Positions 16,044 to 25,212 of a DNA stretch of 64,000 bases are shown one piece after another. The position numbers and the translations under genes are program-made. Position 1 is the stretch's first letter. Each line of letters starts with the position of its first letter. Source of the DNA: Siminovitchia thermophila (GTDB lineage: Bacteria > Bacillota > Bacilli > Bacillales > Bacillaceae_C); the NCBI RefSeq assembly GCF_016909185.1, contig NZ_JAFBFH010000020.1, positions 16,566 to 80,565 on the forward strand, written 5' to 3'. The notes below the pieces were generated by a model. That model was not told the DNA's origin. It ran no database searches and saw only the letters and a program-made list of their open reading frames with translations.

Positions 16044-16958
16044 GAATATCTGAATATGCGGCTTTGTTGAACGAGAATGGCTTGAAGGATTGTGGAAAGT
16101 CACAAATACTATGATTATAAAACTATTAATTGGTTTGTATTTCCCAAGTTCGGATCGTATCAGTATCCCGTGCTGTCTTTAAAGACTGCATGGGTGCTTT
16201 CTCCTTCTGCATTTGGCTTCCGCACGCCCTGTCCTTTCTCCCCCTGCATGTGGCTTGCGCACGCGTCCCTGTCCTTTCGTTTTTTTTCTTGCGTATTCAC
16301 TTCCCGTATTTACCTCCCCGTGCTCAAAACATATTTAAGCGACGCTTTTTCCGGTAAGTTTGATGATTGCCTGTCCCCCAATGTATTGCTACAACTGTAG
16401 CAGTTTTGAACACTTCACTCGCTTTTTCATCCTCATTTTGTTTATTAATGTCTTATTCTTTAAAAACATCAAAAGTTTTTGCGCCATTTGCTATATGAAG
16501 AGATATACATTTGCCCTCATTTGTGAGTTTGGCGAGCTATCTATAATGGTCCTTAAAGCAGATGGCGAGCGCATTGTTAATCCGACTGCGGTCACACATG
16601 ATGCGAGGCCACTAATAACTGGAAGCCGCCGCATGCTCGTATTTTCGTGAGGGATACAGTAAAAAAGATAAACGTAATATCCGAAGCGGAGGTCTCCTGA
16701 TCGGAGAGGCAAGGGTAATAGGGAATATGCTGTCCGGACTGCGCATAACTACGCCCCGTCACTCTTTGGTATCCCATCCTTGATCACCAAAATAAAAGAA
16801 CGGCATTATTTATTTAAATATCTCGCACAAGATTAAAACAAAGCTTGCATGGTTTTGTCGAATATGGGTGATGATCTTTTCAAATGTCTCTTAAACAGAT
16901 GAGTTGATGGCCTCCATAAATATCGCACAGTTTTTTTAAAAATTGGCTTAAATGATAG
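16044..16958. other. Long intergenic region without a supported gene
   Basis: About 900 bases. Pyrimidine-rich strings near 16160-16320 contain two short similar stretches (CATTTGGCTTCCGCACGC and CATGTGGCTTGCGCACGC). The part at 16490-16800 has higher GC and short open frames on both strands that are broken by stops, which looks like decayed coding sequence I cannot identify. No RNA gene is seen. Confidence 0.45.
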
Positions 16959-16989
16959 TTGAAAATGACGTTACGTCATCTTGTATACT
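16959..16989 (+). promoter_or_regulatory. MerR-type promoter: 19-bp spacer with palindromic operator
   Basis: TTGAAA at 16959-16964 and TATACT at 16984-16989 are 19 bases apart, the over-long spacer typical of promoters that MerR proteins activate by DNA distortion. The perfect palindrome ATGACGT-T-ACGTCAT at 16965-16979 lies inside the spacer. It precedes the MerR gene by about 35 bases, so the regulator probably controls its own operon. Confidence 0.85.
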
Positions 16990-17023
16990 GATGTTAAACA
17001 CTCTATGTGAGGTGAAGTTTTCA

Positions 17024-17770
17024 TTGCTATCCATTAAAGAAGTAAAAAAGCGGACCGGGGTGACAGTGAGGACGCTGCGTTATTATGATCAAATCGGATT
17101 GCTTCTTCCGGCGGGCAAGACGGAAGGAGGACATAGGTTATATGGAGAAAGAGAACTGATAAAACTGCAAGAAATTCAATTTTTAAAGTCGCTGGGCTTC
17201 AGTCTTGGCGAGATTAAAGAGATGCTTTCGAATGAACGGAATTGGACTGAGTGTTTGCAAGATCAGTTGACTTTTGTTTCCAATGAAAAGAAGAAATTGG
17301 AACAAATGGAAATGACCTTGCAAGGATTATTAAACGAAATAGCGATAGATGGTGAAGTGGATCTATTGAAAGTTCAGCACTTAATTAAGCTATATACAAA
17401 GGACCCTAACAGCAGAGACATATACAGGAAACAGGTATTTAATGAATCAGAAATGGAGCTATTGAGACAGCTGCCCAACATCAATCGAACCGATCCTGAT
17501 ACATTGGAGTGGATTTCCTTGCTAGCGCAATTGAAGAAACATATGGACAAGGGGCCGGAAGCACCACAAATCCAAAAAATTATCAGACGCGTATTTGAAA
17601 AGTCGGAAGAAGCTTTTGGGAATAACGACGAATTTCTGGAAAAGGTCTGGCAAGTCCGGAAGTCTCCGGAAGCATCGGAAAAGGCCGGATTTTATCCGAT
17701 TGAACCGGAAGTGCTGGATTTTTTTGAAGCGGCTTCCGATATTTATTTGAGTAAAAAAGGAGATTTGTGA
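17024..17770 (+). CDS. MerR-family transcription activator with large effector domain
   Basis: 248 residues. The N-terminal winged helix-turn-helix reads SIKEVKKRTGVTVRTLRYYDQIGLLLP, with GGHRLYGERELIKLQEIQFLKSLGFSLGEIKEML as the second part of the MerR DNA-binding fold. A coiled-coil dimerisation helix follows. The 130-residue C-terminal domain, helical and with DPDTLEWISLL and a TipAS/BmrR-unlike composition, probably senses the effector. The TTG at 17024 is chosen because GAGGTGA at 17009-17015 precedes it and the preceding frame contains the promoter. The gene overlaps the next membrane protein at TGATG, so both form one operon, and that protein is the likely regulated function. Confidence 0.88.
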   Translation: MLSIKEVKKRTGVTVRTLRYYDQIGLLLPAGKTEGGHRLYGERELIKLQEIQFLKSLGFSLGEIKEMLSNERNWTECLQDQLTFVSNEKKKLEQMEMTLQGLLNEIAIDGEVDLLKVQHLIKLYTKDPNSRDIYRKQVFNESEMELLRQLPNINRTDPDTLEWISLLAQLKKHMDKGPEAPQIQKIIRRVFEKSEEAFGNNDEFLEKVWQVRKSPEASEKAGFYPIEPEVLDFFEAASDIYLSKKGDL

Positions 17771-18417
17771 TGAGTACGGCCTTATTGCTTTCAGTAGGGG
17801 CATTGGCGCTGTTGGATACACTAAGCCCGACGATTTTGGGAGTGACCGTCTATATGCTCCTTTCGGAGAGAAGTAAAGTCGCGGGCAGGCTGATGGTCTA
17901 TTTGGGTACTGTTGCGTGTTTCTACTTTGTGGCCGGGCTCATTCTCATGTTGGGATTAGATACTATAACCAGGGCTATTTCCAATATAACCGACAACATG
18001 ATAGTAAGCAGAGGTATGTTCATCATTGGACTGGCTCTATTGATTGGCAGTTTCTTTGTGCCAACAAAAAAAACTGCTCCTAAAGTGCGGAAGCCGAAGA
18101 GTGCAAGCATGCTGGCGATGGTGGCGCTCGGATTCACAACGGGAGTGGTGGAAGTCGGGACGGCGTTGCCTTATTTTGCGGCTATAGGCATTATGACGGC
18201 TGCACATTTACATCCGGTGGAGTGGCTCCCCATGCTGGCGGGCTATAATGTGATCATGGTTCTTCCAGGGATTCTGTTGCTGGCGGCACATTGCTTGTTT
18301 AAAGGGTGGCTGCAAGGACCATTGGAAAGAATCAGATTATATATCGAAAAAAACTCGGGGTCCGCTCTTTCATGGATGATGACGATCGCCGGCTTGATTT
18401 TATTATTGAATTCGTAG
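17770..18417 (+). CDS. GAP (Sap-like) family membrane protein
   Basis: About 215 residues with six hydrophobic helices. The N-terminal STALLLSVGALALLDTLSPTILGVTVYML and the conserved central FTTGVVEVGTALPYFAAIGIM match the GAP/Sap family, which is related to LysE-type exporters; in mycobacteria Sap takes part in lipid export. The substrate here is unknown. The ATG at 17770 overlaps the stop of the MerR gene, and AAAGGAG ends 7 bases before it. Co-transcription with a MerR activator suggests an export or resistance function induced by a small molecule. Confidence 0.75.
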   Translation: MSTALLLSVGALALLDTLSPTILGVTVYMLLSERSKVAGRLMVYLGTVACFYFVAGLILMLGLDTITRAISNITDNMIVSRGMFIIGLALLIGSFFVPTKKTAPKVRKPKSASMLAMVALGFTTGVVEVGTALPYFAAIGIMTAAHLHPVEWLPMLAGYNVIMVLPGILLLAAHCLFKGWLQGPLERIRLYIEKNSGSALSWMMTIAGLILLLNS

Positions 18418-18448
18418 TTTTTTGGTGTGTAATAGGGAGGCGAGCAAA

Positions 18449-19099
18449 TTGAAAAAGAAGATGTGTATCTGTTTGGTTTTATCGGTTTTGCTTTTGGCTG
18501 GCTGCGCGACTGGTGGCGGAAATAAAAAGGAAACGGCCGATCTTAATAAAATCGAAGCAATCTATATTGATCATGGCAGTACGAACGTTCATATCAATAG
18601 TGTGAATCAATCTCAGTTAGAGGCATCTCATTCAAAATTAATCATGGATAAAAGAAAAAAAGAAATCTCTATCAAATTGGAGAAAAGCTTCTTTAATATT
18701 GGTCCAAAAATGAACTTTAATAAAAATCTTCACGTGAACATTCCAAAGGATTATAAAGGAAAAATCTTCATCAACGGAGGTTCGGGCAATATCACATCGG
18801 AAGAATTAGAAACGGAACATATCGAAGCGACTACAAAGAGCGGCAACATCTCCCTTGAATTTGCCGATTTTCACAGTGATGTTTTTGCCCAAACGGCTAG
18901 CGGCAATGTAAATCTTTTATTACATGAAAAGGAGGAACCCGATATCCAGTTAACAACGAAGACGGCTAGTGGCCAGCAAATCATTTCTGTTCCGCTTTTC
19001 ATTAAACATGGAGATAAAAAAAGAATCGAGGGCAAAGGGGGAAAAGGCTTGTATCAGGTTGATATTGAGACCGCTTCAGGAAACATTACCGTACAGTAA
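18449..19099 (+). CDS. DUF4097 (putative adhesin-like) lipoprotein
   Basis: About 216 residues. The signal peptide KKKMCICLVLSVLLLAGC ends in a lipobox, so the protein is likely membrane-anchored outside. The rest forms the repetitive beta pattern of DUF4097 proteins, with recurring SGNI/SGNV motifs (GGSGNITSEEL, TKSGNISLEF, TASGNVNLLL, TASGNITVQ). The TTG at 18449 follows GGGAGGCG. The gene lies 31 bases after the GAP gene and may belong to the same operon. Function of the family is unknown; many members are coupled to envelope-stress regulators. Confidence 0.75.
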   Translation: MKKKMCICLVLSVLLLAGCATGGGNKKETADLNKIEAIYIDHGSTNVHINSVNQSQLEASHSKLIMDKRKKEISIKLEKSFFNIGPKMNFNKNLHVNIPKDYKGKIFINGGSGNITSEELETEHIEATTKSGNISLEFADFHSDVFAQTASGNVNLLLHEKEEPDIQLTTKTASGQQIISVPLFIKHGDKKRIEGKGGKGLYQVDIETASGNITVQ

Positions 19100-19251
19100 A
19101 GCACCAGGCGGCGTAAAAACAGAAGTTTTTAAATGGAAAGGAAGAAACGGTTGGCACGGATACAAATGGAGATGGTTTGTTCTTGTATCGAAGTTGAGGC
19201 ATTAGCCGCTCTTTTGAATATCATATCAAGAACTTGAACAAAAGGGCGGGA

Positions 19252-19968
19252 ATGAATGTGGAAAGCACCTATCTTAATTGTCTGGCTTTTTTCGGAGTGG
19301 GAGGCGCCCACCCAGGCGGTCTGCAATTGACAAAAAACATCTTATCCAGGGAAAAAATCGGTAGCACTACAAAAATCCTTGATGTGGGCTGTGGAACAGG
19401 GCAAACTTCTGCCTATATTGCAAAAAAGTACGGCTGTCACGTAACAGCCCTTGATTGTCATACAATTATGATCGAAAAGGCAAAAAAGAGATTTCGCTCG
19501 CTGCAGCTTCCGGTCGTTACTTGTTACGGAAGTGCCGAACACCTGCCTTTTGAAGACGAATCATTTGATATGATTTTGTCCGAATCGGTTACTGCGTTTA
19601 CAGATGTCTCCAAGTCCATACCAGAATACAAACGGGTGTTAAAGCCAAATGGCATATTGCTGGCTATTGAAATGACACTGGAAAATTTGATTACCGAAGC
19701 TGAATTAGCCCAGATTCTTCACTTTTATGGGGTGAGGCAACTACTGAGCGAGGCAGAATGGCGTGCCCATTTTCAAAAAGCCGGTTTCCGACAAGTTCTT
19801 TCAGAAAATTTCAAGTTGCATCCAGACGCACAGAATATGTGCCATGCCTTGGATTTCTCACTTTCAAAAAATATAGATCCCTCCTATTTTCACACACTCC
19901 ACCAGCACCAATATTTATCCATGATCTATAAGGATAGATTAGGATGCCGCATATATAGATGCCAGTAA
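19252..19968 (+). CDS. Class I SAM-dependent methyltransferase
   Basis: About 238 residues. Motif I ILDVGCGTGQTSAYIAKKYG binds S-adenosylmethionine; VTALDCHTIMIEKAKKR is motif II, and AEHLPFEDESFDMILSE is the post-I/IV region. VLKPNGILLAIEM follows as in small-molecule methyltransferases of the UbiE/Methyltransf_11 group. The acceptor is unknown. The ATG at 19252 has AAGGGCGGG directly upstream. A terminator follows. Confidence 0.85.
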   Translation: MNVESTYLNCLAFFGVGGAHPGGLQLTKNILSREKIGSTTKILDVGCGTGQTSAYIAKKYGCHVTALDCHTIMIEKAKKRFRSLQLPVVTCYGSAEHLPFEDESFDMILSESVTAFTDVSKSIPEYKRVLKPNGILLAIEMTLENLITEAELAQILHFYGVRQLLSEAEWRAHFQKAGFRQVLSENFKLHPDAQNMCHALDFSLSKNIDPSYFHTLHQHQYLSMIYKDRLGCRIYRCQ

Positions 19969-20013
19969 GCTTTCTTGATGGAGAGGAGTTGGTTTTGAAA
20001 AGCATATTTTTAC

Positions 20014-20045
20014 AAAAAGCGGAGTGAAAAGACTTCGCTTTTATT
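20014..20045 (+). terminator. Terminator after the methyltransferase gene
   Basis: AAAAGCGGAGT (20014-20024) pairs with ACTTCGCTTTT (20032-20042) allowing one G-T pair, followed by more T. Confidence 0.7.
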
Positions 20046-20232
20046 TTTATTCCCAGCGACTTTGTCTAGTGTCTTTCTTGGACGGCCCGAGTCCAGAGTC
20101 TCATCGCACTCGATAATTTCCCTCCTTTTTGCACAAAATCCCAGTACTGAATCATTTTGTATATGTGCTACTATAAGATAAGGAACTGCCTAAACAGAAA
20201 ACTTGAATTCACATTCGGATGGTGACGAACAA

Positions 20233-20916
20233 GTGACAAACATTTTAGTAGCCGACGATGACCAGGATATTGCTGATTTAATATGTCTGCATTTGGAAAA
20301 GGAAGGCTTACATACTATCAAAGTGTACAATGGCAAAGAAGCGCTTCATGCCATTCATTCGCAACATATCGACTTGGTCATATTGGACATTATGATGCCG
20401 GAAATGGACGGTTATGGGGTCGTTCAGAAAATAAGGGAGCAATATTATCTTCCGGTGATTTTTTTAAGCGCCAAAGCATCTGATTTGGATAAAATAACCG
20501 GACTTGTCATGGGGGCGGATGATTACATGGTCAAGCCATTTAACCCGATGGAGTTGGTAGCCCGCGTGCAGGCCCAGCTTCGGCGTTCGAAACTGATAGG
20601 TTATTCCACGGAAAAAAATGAAATCATTTCCGGAGGATTGGTTCTGAACGCCGATGAGCGGACCGTTAAACTGTATGGTGAGTCCATCGAATTAACGCCT
20701 AAGGAATTCGACATTCTTCATTTGTTGGCAAGCTATCCCAATAAGGTATTTAGTACGGAAAATATTTTTCAGAATGTATGGGGCGAAGCTTATTATGGAA
20801 GCAGTAACACAGTGATGGTACATATTCGCGGTTTAAGAAAAAAGTTGAAAGAAGATGGGGATAAAAACAAGTTCATTAAAACCGTTTGGGGAATAGGGTA
20901 TAAATTCAATGGGTAA
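20233..20916 (+). CDS. vanR: OmpR/VanR-like response regulator
   Basis: 227 residues. Receiver domain with acidic pocket ADDDQD, phospho-acceptor Asp in DLVILDIMMPEMDG, the conserved Ser/Thr and Lys (LSAKASD, MVKPFNP), then a winged-helix output domain (ELTPKEFDILHLLASYPNKVFS, SNTVMVHIRGLRKKL). The GTG at 20233 is preferred because GGTGA lies 8 bases upstream; an in-frame TTG 30 bases earlier has none. The sequence and the neighbouring VanS-like kinase and VanY-type peptidase suggest VanR-like control of that peptidase. The glycopeptide resistance genes vanH, vanA and vanX are absent from the window. Confidence 0.85.
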   Translation: MTNILVADDDQDIADLICLHLEKEGLHTIKVYNGKEALHAIHSQHIDLVILDIMMPEMDGYGVVQKIREQYYLPVIFLSAKASDLDKITGLVMGADDYMVKPFNPMELVARVQAQLRRSKLIGYSTEKNEIISGGLVLNADERTVKLYGESIELTPKEFDILHLLASYPNKVFSTENIFQNVWGEAYYGSSNTVMVHIRGLRKKLKEDGDKNKFIKTVWGIGYKFNG

Positions 20917-22003
20917 CATGCTGCGGAGCTTTCGAACCCAGATGATTATCCGTCTCTGCATGAGTATGGCTGCCGCCGGAGGCATCACATACGGACTTTA
21001 TAAAATTCTTCAGTTTTATTATCAAAAAGAGGTGAGAGCAGAGGATCCTCTTGCGCAAGTCCGCTTGAAGATAGCCGAGATAGGGGATATAAATTTTTTC
21101 CTGATCATTTTTATTCCGCTTGCCATCCTGTTTTTCTTCTTTTTCACTAAATCTTACAGTTCTTATTTTAAAGAGATTTCCACTGGGATTCATCAACTGG
21201 CAAATGGAGATTTTAATACCCGCGTCCGTATAAGGACAAAGGACGAATTTGGCGACATTGCGGAAGATATTCATAAAGCGGGAGAGAAGTTAAAAGACTC
21301 ATTGGAACGTGGAGATTTTGCCGAAAGCAGTAAAGATCAGTTAATTGTCAATCTAGCTCATGATTTACGTACACCGCTGACATCCGTTTTGGGATATTTG
21401 GACTTGGTTTTAAGAGAGAGCGATCTGACCAAGGATCAAGTTCAGCACTATTTGACAATCGCCCATACGAAATCTGTTCGGCTGGAAAAGCTTATTGATG
21501 AGCTATTTGAAGTGTCGCGGTTAAATTATGGAATGTTAAAAATGAAAAAGGAACTTTTAGATCTCGGAGAATTGCTCAGGCAACTAAAGGAAGAATTTTA
21601 CCCGGAACTTGAAAAAAAACGATTGACAGCCAGAGTGGATGTGACGCCTGATTTACAAATATCCGCGGATGGAGAAATGCTGGCCAGAGTTTTTGAAAAT
21701 CTGCTTTCGAATGCGGTTCGCTACGGCGCGGACGGCAAATACATTGATATAAGAGCGTATGTTGATGAAGGAGATGCTGTTGTAGAAGTCGTTAATTATG
21801 GAAGTTATATTGCTCCCGAAAACGTGTCCCATATTTTTGACGTCTTTTTTACGGAGGAAAAGTCCAGATCTGTCGATCAGGGCAGCACAGGGCTTGGCTT
21901 GTTTATTGCCAAAAATATTGTGGAACAACATAATGGGACCATAACCGCCAAGAGTGATCCCGTTCAAACGATCTTTGCGGTGCGACTTCCCATGAAAATT
22001 TAA
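20909..22003 (+). CDS. vanS: VanS-like sensor histidine kinase
   Basis: 364 residues. Two membrane helices (about residues 13-30 and 66-85) enclose a short external loop, too small for a classical ligand domain. A HAMP domain (NGDFNTRVRIRTKDEFGDIAED) follows, then the H-box VNLAHDLRTPLTSVLGYLDL with the phospho-His, the N-box ENLLSNAVRY and the G2 region GSTGLGLFIAKNIVEQHNG. All catalytic boxes are intact. The gene overlaps the regulator by 8 bases. A second Met 9 bases on is an alternative start. Confidence 0.88.
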   Translation: MGNMLRSFRTQMIIRLCMSMAAAGGITYGLYKILQFYYQKEVRAEDPLAQVRLKIAEIGDINFFLIIFIPLAILFFFFFTKSYSSYFKEISTGIHQLANGDFNTRVRIRTKDEFGDIAEDIHKAGEKLKDSLERGDFAESSKDQLIVNLAHDLRTPLTSVLGYLDLVLRESDLTKDQVQHYLTIAHTKSVRLEKLIDELFEVSRLNYGMLKMKKELLDLGELLRQLKEEFYPELEKKRLTARVDVTPDLQISADGEMLARVFENLLSNAVRYGADGKYIDIRAYVDEGDAVVEVVNYGSYIAPENVSHIFDVFFTEEKSRSVDQGSTGLGLFIAKNIVEQHNGTITAKSDPVQTIFAVRLPMKI

Positions 22004-22077
22004 GAAAAACTTAATCATTTCTTCCTGCTTTCTTAAGTGTCCTTTCCTACGATTAACCTTATAGGAGGGAGATTTAT

Positions 22078-22920
22078 ATGAAAAAGGCAGGCTCGAGTAT
22101 TTTTATTTTACTTTTACTAGGGCTTACTGTTGCATTCATTGTTTTTGGACCGGAAAGCGACGTCCGGAAACCGAGCAACAAAGCCGGGAAATCCACCATA
22201 ACCATTAATAAAGATCATATTTATACGGGCCATCTGTTATTAATCAATCACGACCATCCTGTCCGAAAATCCGGAATGATGAAGGACATTATTCACTTAT
22301 CGGAAAATACCTTTGTGTCCAAAGGATACGGATTGTTGCGATCAGATATCAGGCTTTCAGAACATGTAGCGAATGAATTTTCGAAAATGGTCAAAGACGC
22401 TGAGAAAGAAGGCATTGATCAATTTATGGTAAATAGTGGATTTCGTACCTTTGAAGAACAAAATCGGCTCTACTTAGAAATGGGAGCAGATTACGCCATG
22501 CCGGAGGGGTACAGCGAACATAACGCGGGATTCGCATTGGATATCGGTTCTTCTGAAATGAAAATGGAAAAAGCGCCAGAGGGAAAGTGGCTGGAAAAAA
22601 ACGCATGGAAATATGGATTTATCCTGCGTTATCCCAAGGACAAGTCGGCTATTACTGGAATACAATATGAACCGTGGCATTTCCGATATGTCGGTTTGCC
22701 GCACAGCGCTGTCATCCATCAGGAAGGCTTTGTCTTGGAACAATACCTGGAGTATGTTAAACAGAAACAGCATCTATTAGTACGCGTGGATGGGGAGGAG
22801 TATGAAGTATCGTATTATGAGTTAACAGATCACCCCTCCATCGAGGTGCGTGTCGGCAATATGTATGAGATATCGGGTGATAATATGGGCGGGGTCATCG
22901 TTACAAATTGGGAACCATAA
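22078..22920 (+). CDS. vanY: VanY-type D-alanyl-D-alanine carboxypeptidase (peptidase M15)
   Basis: 280 residues. An N-terminal membrane anchor places the enzyme outside the membrane. The zinc site is complete: SEHNAGFALDIG (the SxHxxGxAxD motif) and EPWHFRYVG. Family members remove the terminal D-Ala from peptidoglycan precursors or stems. A 60-residue C-terminal extension (from about residue 225) goes beyond the catalytic domain. It is preceded by GGAGGGAG and lies 74 bases after the kinase gene, so the three genes probably form one unit. The stop codon overlaps a dispersed repeat. Confidence 0.88.
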   Translation: MKKAGSSIFILLLLGLTVAFIVFGPESDVRKPSNKAGKSTITINKDHIYTGHLLLINHDHPVRKSGMMKDIIHLSENTFVSKGYGLLRSDIRLSEHVANEFSKMVKDAEKEGIDQFMVNSGFRTFEEQNRLYLEMGADYAMPEGYSEHNAGFALDIGSSEMKMEKAPEGKWLEKNAWKYGFILRYPKDKSAITGIQYEPWHFRYVGLPHSAVIHQEGFVLEQYLEYVKQKQHLLVRVDGEEYEVSYYELTDHPSIEVRVGNMYEISGDNMGGVIVTNWEP

Positions 22921-23071
22921 AGTGAAACTTCATTCAGTAGGAGTTTTTTCCATCTCCAACTGAATGTTAGTTGAACCAATCGGGCATTTAGGTGCCGTTA
23001 TCTCCCACTTGGACCTTTTTGTATTCACTCAAGATTTTGCAGTGGGAGTGTTACGGCACCTTACATGCGGG
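22917..23071 (+). repeat. Dispersed structured repeat family 1, copy b
   Basis: Begins in the vanY stop codon. CATTCAGT pairs with ACTGAATG as a first hairpin. The second, long hairpin has AGGTGCCGT and CTCCCACT on the left and AGTGGGAG and ACGGCACCT on the right. It ends with GCGGGATAAAG, where copy c begins. Family members are at 10823, 23072 and 42172. Confidence 0.9.
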
Positions 23072-23218
23072 ATAAAGTGAAACTTCATTCAGCAGGCGTT
23101 TTCCCTACTGAATGTTAGTTGAACCAATCGGGCATTTAGGTGCCGTTATCTCCCACTTGGACCTTTTGTATCCACCCAAGTTTTGCGGTGGGAGTGTTAC
23201 GGCACCTTACATGCGGGA
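23072..23218 (+). repeat. Dispersed structured repeat family 1, copy c (tandem to copy b)
   Basis: Head-to-tail with copy b and nearly identical to it, except for a shortened and altered first hairpin. The stretch 22921-23376 holds only these two copies and a short leader for the amidohydrolase gene. Confidence 0.9.
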
Positions 23219-23376
23219 AAAAAAGATCGTTCGATTTTTGCAAAATACGGATTTCATCTATTCCGGACATTTGTTTCCAACTTCGTTCATTGAGTTACTT
23301 GTTGAAATGGACTTTGATAGAATAAAGGGAAGTCTGGATGATTCCCCCTGCACATGGGTTATATGGAGGAATGCAC

Positions 23377-24975
23377 ATGTCGAAAATCATTTTTACAAAG
23401 GGAAGAATACATACTTTTGATCAACGTCATCCGGTAGTGGAAGCGGTCGTTGTTGAAAATGGAAGAATCGTAGATCTTGGTGCACATAGTGATATGATGT
23501 TGCAGTGGGGAAGAAATGAAGTACAAGTCATTGATTTGCAAGGGAAAATGGTGACGCCGGGCCTGATTGACAGTCATATGCATCTGTCGGGAGTTGCTTT
23601 TCAGTTTTTGGATTTGAACTTGACAGGAGTCGGGTCCAAAAGAGAGTTGCTGGAAAAAGTCAGGCAAAGGGCAAATACGACTCCATCAGAAAAGTGGTTG
23701 TTAGGAATGGGATTTGATGAAAATCTTTTTGATGATGGCGGAATCCCCACGATTCAGGAACTTGATGAAGCGGCTCCGCACTGTCCGGTTTTTATCAAAA
23801 GGATTTGCCATCACGCCTTCCTTGTGAACAGTAAAGCACTCGAAATGGCCGACTATCATTCTTCGATGGACGTTCCGGCGGGTGGAAGCGTTGTTCTTGA
23901 CCCGAATACGAAGAAGCCTACGGGATTGCTGCTTGAAACAGCCTCCAAATTGATTACGGACCGCATTCCGGAAAAGTCATATGAAGAATTGAAGAACGGG
24001 CTGGAGCAGGCGATGAAATATTCAATGGAACGGGGATTGACCAGTGTCCATACGAATGACCCGAGCTATTTGGGCGGTTTGGATCAAACATATCAATTGT
24101 ACGATGAATTGATTAATCGAGAGAAAAATGGGCTGCGCTGCAATTTATTGATCGACTACCCCTTTCTTAACCGCTTAAAGGAAAGAGGAATGTATGCCGG
24201 GTATGGCAATGCGTCATTGCGGATCGGCGCGATTAAAATTTTTGCGGATGGCGCATTTGGAAGAAGGACCGCGCTGCTCTCCGAGCCCTATCATGATGCG
24301 CCTGGCGAGTACGGTGAAGCGATCCATGATCAGGAAACCCTTTTTCAAATAGTCAAAAATGCCCGGGAATATTCCATGCCGATTGCTGTTCATACAATCG
24401 GGGATCAGGCGGTGGACAATGTACTGCGCGTACTCGAGCAATTTCCCAGCGTAAAAGTTCGCGACCGCATCATCCATGTATCGTTGCTAAGAGAGGATGT
24501 AATACAACGTTTGGCGAAACCAAGCTTGGTGGCGGATATTCAGCCAAGGTTTGTAGTTGGGGACTTTCCTTGGATACAAGACAGGCTTGGTGAGGAAAGG
24601 ATACCGTATGTATATGCGTGGAAATCCTTGCTTTCCGCCGGAGTGTTATGTGCAGGCGGATCTGATGCGCCCATCGAACCTGTTGATCCGCTCTTGGGCA
24701 TTCATGCCGCTCTTACACGGAGGCATCCTGGAGAATCTCACGAGGGCTGGGGTGAAAAAGAAAAACTATCCATGAAAGAGGCCTTGAAGTTATTTACCAT
24801 TGGCGGAGCATATGCGACGAATGAAGAAGCTGTCAAAGGGACCATTTCAAGAGGAAAGCTGGCGGATATGACCGTCTTTTCAAAAGATCTGCTGGCGATT
24901 GACCATGCGGATGAATTATTGAATATAGAAGTTGAAATGACCATCATCGGTGGAGATATTGTTTTTCAAACCTAA
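23377..24975 (+). CDS. YtcJ-like metal-dependent amidohydrolase
   Basis: 532 residues, amidohydrolase superfamily 3 (PF07969 type). The N-terminal composite beta domain is followed by the metal-binding GLIDSHMHLSG, a conserved ICHHAFLVNSKAL, KIFADGAFGRRTALL, AVHTIGDQAVDNVL and the late GSDAPIEPVDPLLGIHAA, in the expected order. The family hydrolyses amide or ester bonds of small organic molecules; substrates of YtcJ-type enzymes are mostly unknown. The start at 23377 is the second of two close ATGs, chosen because GGAGGA ends 6 bases before it. The gene stands alone and is followed by a terminator-like repeat. Confidence 0.85.
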   Translation: MSKIIFTKGRIHTFDQRHPVVEAVVVENGRIVDLGAHSDMMLQWGRNEVQVIDLQGKMVTPGLIDSHMHLSGVAFQFLDLNLTGVGSKRELLEKVRQRANTTPSEKWLLGMGFDENLFDDGGIPTIQELDEAAPHCPVFIKRICHHAFLVNSKALEMADYHSSMDVPAGGSVVLDPNTKKPTGLLLETASKLITDRIPEKSYEELKNGLEQAMKYSMERGLTSVHTNDPSYLGGLDQTYQLYDELINREKNGLRCNLLIDYPFLNRLKERGMYAGYGNASLRIGAIKIFADGAFGRRTALLSEPYHDAPGEYGEAIHDQETLFQIVKNAREYSMPIAVHTIGDQAVDNVLRVLEQFPSVKVRDRIIHVSLLREDVIQRLAKPSLVADIQPRFVVGDFPWIQDRLGEERIPYVYAWKSLLSAGVLCAGGSDAPIEPVDPLLGIHAALTRRHPGESHEGWGEKEKLSMKEALKLFTIGGAYATNEEAVKGTISRGKLADMTVFSKDLLAIDHADELLNIEVEMTIIGGDIVFQT

Positions 24976-24982
24976 CAAAGGC

Positions 24983-25113
24983 GGTGCTGTCCGAAAAGTA
25001 ATATTTCACCTTGAAAATTAAAAAACAAAACCCAAGAATGCCGGAAAATCAACATTCTTGGGCTTTATATTTTTTAGTGGATTTACTTTAAGTTGGACTT
25101 TTTACACAGCCCC
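24983..25113 (+). repeat. Dispersed terminator-like repeat family 2, copy 1
   Basis: About 131 bases with imperfect terminal inverted repeats (GCTGTCCGAAAAG at one end, TTGGACTTTTTACACAGCCCC at the other) and a central hairpin CCCAAGAATG / CATTCTTGGG with flanking A and T runs. Other copies lie at 28841, 40357 and 56517. It sits right behind the amidohydrolase stop and can act as a bidirectional terminator. The structure fits a miniature inverted-repeat element. Confidence 0.85.
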
Positions 25114-25149
25114 TCTTGCATAATGGAAGAAAGTGCTACATGAAAAAGA

Positions 25150-25177
25150 TGAAACTTTTTTTCTCCTAATTCAGTAT
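25150..25177 (+). promoter_or_regulatory. Candidate SigW-type (ECF) promoter of pspA
   Basis: TGAAAC at 25150-25155 is followed after 16 bases by CAGTAT, close to the SigW pattern TGAAAC-N16-CGTA with one base inserted or changed. In B. subtilis the homologous pspA-ydjGHI operon is a known SigW target, which supports the call. The T-rich spacer is also typical of SigW promoters. Confidence 0.55.
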
Positions 25178-25212
25178 ATAAGTATAAGAAATACATTTTT
25201 AGGAGTGTTTAA

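Noticed and set aside
16160..16360. Coding gene in the pyrimidine-rich stretch after the DJ-1/PfpI gene
   Set aside because: Frames lack binding sites and have unnatural Phe/Ser/Leu-rich composition from the pyrimidine bias.
22078..22920. Glycopeptide resistance cluster
   Set aside because: Only regulator, kinase and VanY-type peptidase are present; vanH, vanA and vanX are missing.
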